Position numbers and translations under genes: made by a program. Shown piece by piece: positions 1-5,501 of a stretch of 6,894 nucleotides of DNA. The notes under the pieces are model-generated. The model saw only the letters and a list, made by a program, of their open reading frames with translations. It searched no databases and was not told the DNA's origin. Source of the DNA: Thermodesulfatator sp. (lineage in GTDB: Bacteria > Desulfobacterota > Thermodesulfobacteria > Thermodesulfobacteriales > Thermodesulfobacteriaceae); contig QOAM01000139.1 in assembly GCA_003978075.1 (NCBI GenBank), positions 1-6,894 of the forward strand, written 5' to 3'. Position 1 is the first letter of the stretch. Each line of letters begins with the position of its first letter.

Positions 1-860
1 ATAAAAATCACCCACTCTGTATGCCCCTCTAGGCCCTTAAAGAGATAGAAAAGCGAATTCATGTGCCCGGGAATGTGGCTGTAAAGACCAGTAAAGAGCT
101 CACAGCCGAAGAAGAAGATGTTGGTGAGCAGGGCATAGGTAATGATCTTGCTCAGGGTATCAATGGCCTTGGGTTCCACCCGAAAACGCGAGACCTTCTG
201 GGCGATGAGAAGGGCGATCAGCAGAAGCGCCGGCCCGGAACAGAAGGCCGAGGCCAGAAAACGAGGAGCCATAATGGCCGTAAGCCAGAAATGCCGACCC
301 GGAAGACCCGCGTAGAGAAAGGCCGTTACCGTGTGAATGCTGAAGGCCCAAGGGATAGAAAGATAGATAAAGGGCACTACCCACTTGGGATATTTGGTGC
401 CCTTATACTCTCCGTGCAAAGCCGCCCAGCCACAGATCACATTAAGGGCCAAATAGCCGTTGAGCACGATCATATCGTAAAAGAGCATGGAATGCGGGGT
501 GGGATGAAGCAACACATTGAAAAGCCGGTGCGTTTGTCCGATGTCCACGATAATGAAAAGAAGGCACATGATCACCGCGGCAATGGCTAGAAATTCCCCA
601 AAGACCGTCACCGGCCCAAAGACCTTGTGGTTGTGAAGGTAATAGGGAAGCACCACCATCACTCCCGAGGCTGCCACCCCCACCAGAAAGGTAAATTGCG
701 CCACATAGAAACCCCAGGAGACATCCCGGTTCATACCGGTGATCCCTAAGCCGTACTGGAGCTGGGCGAAAAAGGCCAGAAAACCTATGCCCACTAAGGT
801 CAAAAGGAAAAACACCCATAACCAGTATTTCCGACTCCCTACAAAGGCCTTTTCAAACAT
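1..860 (-). CDS. dsrP: DsrP, NrfD-family integral membrane subunit of DsrMKJOP (C-terminus beyond the window)
   Basis: Quinone-interacting membrane subunit of the DsrMKJOP complex; in the family it pairs with the periplasmic ferredoxin DsrO and exchanges electrons with menaquinone. Reading from ATG at 860 gives 286 codons plus 2 nt with no stop, so the gene runs off the left edge and roughly the last quarter to third is missing (family members are about 385-415 aa). The product is strongly hydrophobic with about eight membrane segments visible, starting at residues 13-33 (WLWVFFLLTLVGIGF). NrfD/DsrP hallmarks are GITGMNRDVSWGFYVAQF (39-56), the PYYLHNH loop (72-78), and HTVTAFLYAGLPGRHFW (176-192) followed by MAPRFLASAFCSGPALL (197-213). 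It starts 24 nt after the dsrO stop, behind a GAGAGGGGTGAGCC leader, as the last visible gene of the operon. The identification rests on family motifs plus gene order and is firm. Confidence 0.95.
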   Translation of the reverse strand, partial: MFEKAFVGSRKYWLWVFFLLTLVGIGFLAFFAQLQYGLGITGMNRDVSWGFYVAQFTFLVGVAASGVMVVLPYYLHNHKVFGPVTVFGEFLAIAAVIMCLLFIIVDIGQTHRLFNVLLHPTPHSMLFYDMIVLNGYLALNVICGWAALHGEYKGTKYPKWVVPFIYLSIPWAFSIHTVTAFLYAGLPGRHFWLTAIMAPRFLASAFCSGPALLLIALLIAQKVSRFRVEPKAIDTLSKIITYALLTNIFFFGCELFTGLYSHIPGHMNSLFYLFKGLEGHTEWVIF

Positions 861-874
861 GGCTCACCCCTCTC
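861..874 (-). promoter_or_regulatory. Ribosome-binding site of dsrP
   Basis: The minus strand reads GAGAGGGGTGAGCC directly before the ATG at 860. The GAGGGG core sits about 6 nt from the start and fixes it. Nearly the same leader precedes dsrK and, in a looser form, dsrM. Confidence 0.7.
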
Positions 875-884
875 GCACAAGTTT

Positions 885-1652
885 TTAGCCCAAGAGATAA
901 AAGACCGAAGGCCCGGTCCCTAACTCAGGCTTCCGGCGGATGGAAAACCGGCTGCGCAAGACCCGCGAGATCTCCGAGTTCTCGTCCTCGAGATCCCCGA
1001 AGATGAGGGCCCCACACTTACAAGCCTCCACACAAGCCGGCTTCTGCCCTTTCTCCAACCTCTCGTAACAGAAAAGACACTTCTCTACTACACCTTTCAT
1101 CCGCGTGGGAAATTCAGGGTTGGGATCTTCGATGTAAGGACGAGGATCTATCCAGTTAAAACTCCGGGCCCCGAAAGGACAAGCCGCCATACAGAACCGG
1201 CAGCCGATGCAGCGGTGATAATCCATCATCACGATCCCGTCTTCGCGCTTGAAGGTGGCCTGCGTGGGACAGAGACGCACACAAGGGGGATGCTCACAGT
1301 GGTTGCAAAGGAGGAGGAAGGACTTGCCCTTCAACAAAATATCGTTAAACTCGTTAGGCTTGTCCGGAAAGACGTGCTCAAACTCGTCCTTCCAAATCCA
1401 CTTAATTTCCTTTTTCTTATCCGGGATCTGCGGCACATTGTGCACGTGGTGACAGGCCTCGATGCAATCCCGACAATCCGGATGCTCCCAACACTTACGT
1501 AAGTCGATGGCCAATCCCCACCGCCGGGCCGTTAAGGCCCCCGGAGGAGGCGTGTACTCCCGGGCCTTGACTTCCTTGTTCATAAAACCCGGGACCGCAC
1601 CGGCCACCGCCGCTGAAAGACCCACAAATTTGAGAAAATCTCTCCTTTTCAT
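885..1652 (-). CDS. dsrO: DsrO, periplasmic Tat-exported four-[4Fe-4S] ferredoxin subunit
   Basis: Periplasmic iron-sulfur subunit that passes electrons between DsrJ and the membrane partner DsrP. The 255-aa product begins with a twin-arginine signal, MKRRDFLKFVG, followed by a hydrophobic stretch and a plausible cleavage site after VKA (residue 30). Sixteen cysteines suit four [4Fe-4S] clusters: C54/60/63/67, C116/119/124/128, C148/151/154/158 (HRCIGCRFCMAACPFGAR) and C192/195/207/211 (KCLFCYERLEKG, then PACVEAC). C213 is an extra cysteine just after the last group. Length and cluster layout match the DsrO/HmcB/NrfC-like family. It starts 22 nt after the dsrJ stop, with AAGGGAGG 9 nt upstream of the ATG. 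Fe-S subunits of this type are usually folded in the cytoplasm and exported by Tat, which agrees with the signal seen. Confidence 0.96.
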   Translation of the reverse strand: MKRRDFLKFVGLSAAVAGAVPGFMNKEVKAREYTPPPGALTARRWGLAIDLRKCWEHPDCRDCIEACHHVHNVPQIPDKKKEIKWIWKDEFEHVFPDKPNEFNDILLKGKSFLLLCNHCEHPPCVRLCPTQATFKREDGIVMMDYHRCIGCRFCMAACPFGARSFNWIDPRPYIEDPNPEFPTRMKGVVEKCLFCYERLEKGQKPACVEACKCGALIFGDLEDENSEISRVLRSRFSIRRKPELGTGPSVFYLLG

Positions 1653-1661
1653 CCTTCCTGG

Positions 1662-1669
1662 CCTCCCTT
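1662..1669 (-). promoter_or_regulatory. Ribosome-binding site of dsrO
   Basis: AAGGGAGG on the minus strand, 9 nt before the ATG at 1652, in the 22-nt gap after dsrJ. A second purine run, AGGAAGG, touches the ATG but is too close to serve. Confidence 0.65.
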
Positions 1670-1674
1670 AGAGA

Positions 1675-2148
1675 TTAAGGCTCACCATGCTCGGCCTCTT
1701 CCGAAGACGCCTGCACCGCCTTCAACTTGGGCGGGATCTTGAAAAGCCGAAGGAGGAACGAGGGCTGAGGAGTCTTAAACTTCTTCATCTCCGGAGGGAT
1801 GTGACAATTCCAGCAATAAGGCTGTACCGCCGCGTAGGTATGACAACGATCACAAAACTTGCTCTTATCATGATGACACTTCATACAACCATTCTGCAAA
1901 CCGATCCAATGGCGCGAACCATCAGAAGAGACATAAATGCGCATCCCCTCGCGGATGGCCTTGTTCCGCCAGACATTGAGAAGCTGCATGTGCTGAGAAC
2001 GCATATACTCCTTGGACTCCACACACTTACCCTTGGGGAGCTCCGGATTGGGCGGGGGAACACTCTTGCCATGGCCCCACCAGATGGGAAAGGCCACAAA
2101 GAGAACGAAAATAATTATACCCGGGATAACTTTGTCGCGGTTATACAT
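1675..2148 (-). CDS. dsrJ: DsrJ, membrane-anchored triheme cytochrome c
   Basis: Periplasmic triheme c-type cytochrome of the DsrMKJOP complex. The 157-aa product has an N-terminal hydrophobic segment (residues 8-24, IPGIIIFVLFVAFPIWW) that acts as signal/anchor and shows no obvious cleavage site. Exactly three CXXCH heme sites follow: CMKCH (88-92), CDRCH (99-103) and CWNCH (112-116). The only cysteine outside these motifs is C42 (GKCVESKEYMRSQHMQ). By family knowledge from Allochromatium vinosum DsrJ, a cysteine in this region is the distal ligand of an unusual His/Cys heme. H53 and H93 are other candidate axial ligands. The start codon lies 8 nt inside the end of dsrK, preceded by a triple AGG Shine-Dalgarno run, so translation is probably coupled to dsrK. 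The residues after the last heme site form a basic/proline-rich then acidic tail (121-157). Confidence 0.96.
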   Translation of the reverse strand: MYNRDKVIPGIIIFVLFVAFPIWWGHGKSVPPPNPELPKGKCVESKEYMRSQHMQLLNVWRNKAIREGMRIYVSSDGSRHWIGLQNGCMKCHHDKSKFCDRCHTYAAVQPYCWNCHIPPEMKKFKTPQPSFLLRLFKIPPKLKAVQASSEEAEHGEP

Positions 2149-3763
2149 TTTCCTCCTCCTCTACCCCTTTTAAAGGCCGAAAACGAAGGTCCATCGTCCG
2201 CTTCTTTTCCCCTGGGATAACTAGGGCATTACCCACCAGTTCATGCACCCCACCCACACTTACCGCCGGCACCCAGTACTCCATAAGGGCAGGAAACACG
2301 GCTCGATCAATGGCACACATGCAAACCAGATGATTGACTCCGTACTTCTCGTGCACATACTCCACGGCGTTGGCCCGCGGGAACCCTCCCCGCATGCGCA
2401 TCTCCAAAAATTCGTCCGTGTTGAGCCCCGCACCGCTCCCGCAACAGAAGGTCTTCTCCCGAATGGTGTTCTCCGGCATCTCATAGAAATTGTTGCATAC
2501 ATGCCGCAGGATGAAACGCGGTTCCTCAAAGATCCCCATGGCCCGCGAAGGATTACAGGAATCGTGAAAAGTCACCACAAAATGGTCGTTACGGCTGGGA
2601 TCCAGCTTCAACTTATTGTGGGCGATGAGATCCGCCGTAAATTCACAGATATGCACGATCTTAGTGCTCTTGGCGTGTTCAAAGACCGTGCCCGTAATGG
2701 GGGACTTGGGCACCTCCAGATTCTTGGGAGCCGGCCCCAGCATAGTATCCTCGTACTGATGCACCACCCGCCACATGTGCCCACACTCCCCACCCAGGAT
2801 CCACTTAACCTTCAAGCGTTCGGCCTCATGATAGATCTTGGTGTGGAGCTTGCGCATCTTTTCATGAGAGGTGAAAAGACCAAAGTTCCCACCCTCCGAG
2901 GCGTAAGTACTCATGGTCCAGTCCAGATCCAGATAGTGGAAAAGTAGAGCATAGCCCATAAAGGTATAAATACCGGGATCGGCGAAGAAATCCGCCGAGG
3001 GGGTTACGAAGAGGATCTCTGCCCCTTTGCGGTTGATGGGTACCTCCGGTCGGATCCCGGTGATCTCCTCCACATCATCCAGGAGAAATTCTATGTTCTC
3101 CTTGATGGTGTGCGGCTGAAGACCAATGTGGTTACCAATCTCCTCGGAGAAACGCACCGGCTTGAGGATCCAGTCGATATTCACCCCTATCTCGTGGAGA
3201 AGCTCCCGAGCTAGAATGGTGATCTCCGCCGTGTCAATCCCGTAAGGGCAAAAGACCGAACAACGCCGGCACTCCGTGCACTGATAGTAGTAGTAAAACC
3301 ACTCCTTAATTACATCGTAAGTAAGGGGTCTGGCCCCAGCCAACCGCCCGAAGAGTTTCCCGCTGCGGGTAAACTCCCCTTTGATTACCGAACGCAAGAG
3401 CTCTCCGCGCAAGACCGGCATATTTTTGGGATCCCCACTGCCCAGGAAGAAATGACACTTGTCCGCACAGGCCCCGCAACGCACACAGATGTCCATGAAG
3501 AGCTTAAAGGTCCGGAAACGCTCCATCCGGTCCTTAATAGCGTTGAGGATGATCTCCTTCCAGTTGGGGGGGAGCTTCCAGTCTTCCTCGTAAGGCTGCC
3601 ACTTCCGCGGATTGGGAAGCCCCAGATCCCGAACTACATCCGGCTCCGCCGCATAACAGTAAGTCCCCGGACGAAACTCCGGCCGGGTGTCCATCCAGTG
3701 CTTTTCCGGCATCTCATCGTAATGCACACCCTTCAAAAGCTCGTCTCTTTTAGGTAAGGCCAT
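2141..3763 (-). CDS. dsrK: DsrK, HdrD-like cytoplasmic catalytic iron-sulfur subunit
   Basis: Catalytic subunit of DsrMKJOP, related to heterodisulfide reductase HdrD and thought to act on the DsrC trisulfide/disulfide at the cytoplasmic face with electrons from DsrM. The 540-aa protein has no signal peptide. Two ferredoxin-type motifs bind [4Fe-4S]: C93/96/99/103 (CVRCGACADKC) and C162/165/168/172 (CTECRRCSVFC). The C-terminal half carries one clear CCG-type site: C403 (HDSCNPSRAMG), C440-C441 (FCCGSGAG) and C481/C483 (CMCAIDRA), spaced CX36CCX39CXC. The first CCG repeat is reduced to GGECGHMWR (C327) and HICEF (C373). These features are what distinguish DsrK from a plain ferredoxin. It starts at ATG 3763, 15 nt after the dsrM stop, behind GAGGGGTTGAGCC, and its 3' end overlaps dsrJ by 8 nt. 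Confidence 0.97.
   Translation of the reverse strand: MALPKRDELLKGVHYDEMPEKHWMDTRPEFRPGTYCYAAEPDVVRDLGLPNPRKWQPYEEDWKLPPNWKEIILNAIKDRMERFRTFKLFMDICVRCGACADKCHFFLGSGDPKNMPVLRGELLRSVIKGEFTRSGKLFGRLAGARPLTYDVIKEWFYYYYQCTECRRCSVFCPYGIDTAEITILARELLHEIGVNIDWILKPVRFSEEIGNHIGLQPHTIKENIEFLLDDVEEITGIRPEVPINRKGAEILFVTPSADFFADPGIYTFMGYALLFHYLDLDWTMSTYASEGGNFGLFTSHEKMRKLHTKIYHEAERLKVKWILGGECGHMWRVVHQYEDTMLGPAPKNLEVPKSPITGTVFEHAKSTKIVHICEFTADLIAHNKLKLDPSRNDHFVVTFHDSCNPSRAMGIFEEPRFILRHVCNNFYEMPENTIREKTFCCGSGAGLNTDEFLEMRMRGGFPRANAVEYVHEKYGVNHLVCMCAIDRAVFPALMEYWVPAVSVGGVHELVGNALVIPGEKKRTMDLRFRPLKGVEEEENV
2152..2160 (-). promoter_or_regulatory. Ribosome-binding site of dsrJ, inside dsrK
   Basis: AGGAGGAGG followed by AAA and the ATG at 2148. 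It lies in the last codons of dsrK (the Glu-rich EEEEN tail), so the DsrK C-terminus and the dsrJ ribosome-binding site share bases. This is the strongest Shine-Dalgarno in the window and fits translational coupling. Confidence 0.8.
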
Positions 3764-3776
3764 GGCTCAACCCCTC
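3764..3776 (-). promoter_or_regulatory. Ribosome-binding site of dsrK
   Basis: The minus strand reads GAGGGGTTGAGCC between the dsrM stop and the dsrK ATG. GAGGGG is 7 nt from the start codon. It is a near copy of the dsrP leader. Confidence 0.7.
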
Positions 3777-3778
3777 AC

Positions 3779-4795
3779 TTAGGATTTCTTTTCCTTGTAG
3801 CAATCTTCATCTATCGGCTGACCACTATCAATCAACTTATCCTTAAACTTCTCCTGCCACTCACAGTAAGTGAGGAACTTGGGCGGTACTCCCTCCCACC
3901 AAGGATTGATGTGCCGCACACGACGGTTGTCGTTGGGGAGATTTCGCGTGGGACTGAAGAAGACCCCCACCATGTGGACCAACTTGCTGAAGGGGAAATA
4001 GGCCGCCAGCATGCTCACGAAGAAGATGTGTACATAAAAGATGAGCCCGATACCCTTGGGGACCTTGGGATGAAGTGTGGCCAACCCCAAGGTGAGTTCC
4101 TTGACCGAGGCAATATCCACCCTCAGGAAATAGCGCATGAGCATCCCGGAAATAACCAACCCCAGGATGAGAAAGAGAGGGAAGTAATCCGAAGCAAGAG
4201 AAATATAATTTACCTTGGCGTCCACCAGACGCCTCAGGAGTAAGAAGGTAAGCCCTGCGAGAATGGTCACATCCGTAAGATAAAGGTGCGGAAGACCGAT
4301 GTGGAAGAAGCTATCCACCGCATTCAAGGTCTGGATAAAACCCGGCACCGGATAGGAGAAAAGCCGCATGTGCCGCACCAGGATAATGAGAAAAGACCAG
4401 TGGAAGAGGATGGCCCCCAGCCAGAGCCACTTACTGGAACCCAGATAGAGCCTGCGCCCCCGGAGATCCGCCCGCAGGTTCCGGAAGAGACTCCGAAAGG
4501 CCAGGACCTCTAAGGCCATCCTCAAGACCACCTCAAAATTGTTGGCCGGGCTCTCCAGACGACTGTGCTTAATCCAAGAGAGACTCTTCTGCTGTCCACA
4601 GGTAGTGGTGATCTTAAAAGGCACCGGAGACTTGGCCCAGTTCACCATCCGCCAGATCAAACCGAGCACAAAAATGAGAAAAGCCGCATAGGGGATTACC
4701 ACCCCAAACAGGGTGTAGAGCTTTAAAACCCCTACCCCTAACCACACTACCAGGACCATCCCAATCACGGCTATTAAAGCAGCTGCCACATTCAT
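3779..4795 (-). CDS. dsrM: DsrM, cytochrome b membrane subunit (NarI-like) of DsrMKJOP
   Basis: Diheme b-type membrane subunit that exchanges electrons between menaquinol and the cytoplasmic partner DsrK. The 338-aa product has about six hydrophobic segments, near residues 5-25, 32-50, 125-145, 168-190, 204-223 and 250-270. Histidines in or next to these helices are candidate heme b ligands: H132 (FHWSF), H142 (VRHMRLF), H256 (YVHIF) and H274 (LVHMVG). A KSPVPFKITTTCGQQKSL stretch (55-72), which I recall as conserved in DsrM, contains C66. The soluble C-terminal tail (from about 283) holds SPTRNLPNDNRRVRHINPW. I chose ATG 4795 over the TTG at 4804 because the TTG lies inside the GGGGTTGAG leader that also precedes dsrK and dsrP. 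The gene follows the RsbRD_N gene by 12 nt and precedes dsrK by 15 nt. Confidence 0.95.
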   Translation of the reverse strand: MNVAAALIAVIGMVLVVWLGVGVLKLYTLFGVVIPYAAFLIFVLGLIWRMVNWAKSPVPFKITTTCGQQKSLSWIKHSRLESPANNFEVVLRMALEVLAFRSLFRNLRADLRGRRLYLGSSKWLWLGAILFHWSFLIILVRHMRLFSYPVPGFIQTLNAVDSFFHIGLPHLYLTDVTILAGLTFLLLRRLVDAKVNYISLASDYFPLFLILGLVISGMLMRYFLRVDIASVKELTLGLATLHPKVPKGIGLIFYVHIFFVSMLAAYFPFSKLVHMVGVFFSPTRNLPNDNRRVRHINPWWEGVPPKFLTYCEWQEKFKDKLIDSGQPIDEDCYKEKKS

Positions 4796-4809
4796 AAGCC
4801 TCAACCCCT
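4796..4809 (-). promoter_or_regulatory. Ribosome-binding site of dsrM, overlapping the upstream stop codon
   Basis: AGGGGTTGAGGCTT on the minus strand directly before ATG 4795. The first G of the GGGG run is the last base of the TAG stop of the upstream gene. Its likeness to the dsrK and dsrP leaders argues for ATG 4795 as the dsrM start. Confidence 0.6.
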
Positions 4810-5377
4810 AATGTGGATTTTCTTTTTCTTCAAGAGGAGCCTGCGCCGCCAGGCTCCCCTCCCTTTCATCATAGATATATCCTGCCCTTTTGAGAAGGAG
4901 AAAAAGTCGCCCCTTCCACTCCTGAAACTTGATCTCGTTGAGTTTCTCGCGGGCCGCCAGGTAGTGATTGAAGGCCCGCAGGGTAAGGGCATCGATGTAG
5001 TCCTCCACCTCCAACAACCCCTCCGGGCCAAAACGCCCCAAGATCTCCTCCCCCGCTACTTCCCGCACCGCCGATTTCAGGAAGAAAAGAAAAGCTAGCC
5101 CCTCCGAGGGCTTGCGCCCCTGAATGGCCTCGATCTTGATCAGCCGGTCCAAGTAATAATCCGCCTTCTCCCAGGAAAACTCCTCCTCCCCCAAAAGACT
5201 CACCAAGCCCTTCAACCCCTCTTCCAGACGATGGGCCAGAGGATTCTCAAAACGATCTACCTCACGCTTAAAGAAAGCCACGGTTTCTTTGGGAAAAGTG
5301 GCATACACCTTGTCCCGCAAGGTCTTGAAGATCTCCTTCCCGCGCCCTTTGAGGATCTTCCTCGCCCTGATCGACAT
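4808..5377 (-). CDS. RsbRD_N-domain protein, first gene of the dsrMKJOP operon
   Basis: Small soluble protein, 189 aa, all-helical in appearance, without signal peptide, membrane segment, cysteine cluster or histidine cluster. Two segments resemble the RsbRD N-terminal sensory domain (RsbT co-antagonist family): DRFENPLAHRLEEGLKGLV (41-59), and LDRLIKIEAIQGRKPSEGL (76-94) running into FLFFLKSAVREV. Proteins of this kind often sit just upstream of dsrM in sulfate reducers; that is remembered family context. No STAS domain follows, so it is a stand-alone sensory module. Its role is not established; regulation or assembly of the complex is inference. An in-frame ATG at 5416 would add 13 residues, but ATG 5377 has AAAGGAG 4-5 nt upstream and gives MSIRARKIL, so I prefer it. 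It ends 12 nt before dsrM. Confidence 0.85.
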   Translation of the reverse strand: MSIRARKILKGRGKEIFKTLRDKVYATFPKETVAFFKREVDRFENPLAHRLEEGLKGLVSLLGEEEFSWEKADYYLDRLIKIEAIQGRKPSEGLAFLFFLKSAVREVAGEEILGRFGPEGLLEVEDYIDALTLRAFNHYLAAREKLNEIKFQEWKGRLFLLLKRAGYIYDEREGSLAAQAPLEEKENPH

Positions 5378-5381
5378 GACT

Positions 5382-5388
5382 CTCCTTT
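5382..5388 (-). promoter_or_regulatory. Ribosome-binding site of the RsbRD_N gene
   Basis: AAAGGAG on the minus strand, followed by AGTC and ATG 5377. It decides this start over the upstream ATG at 5416, which has no comparable site. Confidence 0.75.
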
Positions 5389-5408
5389 TAAAAGCAAAAA
5401 GACCTGCA

Positions 5409-5437
5409 ATTGTCAAGCGGACTTAGGAAAAGTTCAA
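5409..5437 (-). promoter_or_regulatory. Candidate sigma-70-type promoter of the dsr operon
   Basis: Minus strand: TTGAAC (5437-5432) as a -35 element, a 17-nt spacer, and GACAAT (5414-5409) as a -10 element, each matching four of six consensus bases. Transcription would start about 25-30 nt upstream of ATG 5377, leaving room for the Shine-Dalgarno. This is weak pattern evidence in an AT-rich gap; a promoter farther upstream or read-through from the DUF763 gene is also possible. Confidence 0.3.
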
Positions 5438-5452
5438 ATCAATAACGGACTT
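5418..5452. repeat. Direct repeat of CGGACTT, 28 bp apart
   Basis: CGGACTT occurs at 5418-5424 and again at 5446-5452 (AAGTCCG on the minus strand), start to start 28 bp, close to whole helical turns. The two copies bracket the candidate -35 element. A 7-bp match can arise by chance, so this is only a possible regulator site. Confidence 0.25.
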
Positions 5453-5465
5453 TTAAAGGGTTATT
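5441..5465. repeat. Inverted repeat, possible operator upstream of the dsr operon
   Basis: AATAAC (5441-5446) and GTTATT (5460-5465) are perfect reverse complements around a 13-nt centre that contains the near-palindrome CTTTTAAAG. The repeat lies just upstream of the candidate -35 element, a position that suits a regulator site. The AT-rich stem makes it a poor terminator. Confidence 0.4.
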
Positions 5466-5501
5466 TTCCAGCTTATCTCTTTTTTTTGTTCGCAAGATCC
5501 T

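Larger units (their letters stand above)
5378..5501. other. AT-rich intergenic region between the DUF763 gene and the dsr operon
   Basis: The only gap over 25 nt between genes in the window (124 nt), and visibly AT-rich beside the GC-rich DUF763 gene. It holds the ribosome-binding site and candidate promoter of the dsr operon, an inverted repeat, a direct repeat, and an A8 tract on the minus strand (5481-5488). No GC-rich hairpin followed by a T-run is seen on the minus strand after the DUF763 stop, so no intrinsic terminator separates the two units. Confidence 0.6.

Noticed and set aside
63..590. Long plus-strand reading frame opposite dsrP, and similar ones opposite dsrJ, dsrK, dsrM and DUF763
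   Set aside because: They mirror strongly supported minus-strand genes, have no recognisable domain, show low-complexity charged composition, and lack convincing ribosome-binding sites.
4796..4804. TTG at 4804 as the dsrM start
   Set aside because: It lies within the GGGGTTGAG leader with no room for a ribosome-binding site, while ATG 4795 has correct spacing and gives the expected N-terminus.
5388..5416. TTGACA (5416-5411) with TTTTAA 17 nt downstream as the dsr operon promoter
   Set aside because: The -35 is perfect, but the -10 matches only half the consensus, and transcription would begin at or after the Shine-Dalgarno, leaving the message without the AAAGGAG site that the gene clearly has.
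5378..5416. ATG at 5416 as the start of the RsbRD_N protein
   Set aside because: It has no Shine-Dalgarno, and the 13 added residues are encoded by the AT-rich leader, including the AAAAGGAG that serves the ATG at 5377.
5474..5494. T8 run on the plus strand as an intrinsic terminator
   Set aside because: No GC-rich hairpin precedes it and no plus-strand gene is supported; for minus-strand transcripts it is an A-run.
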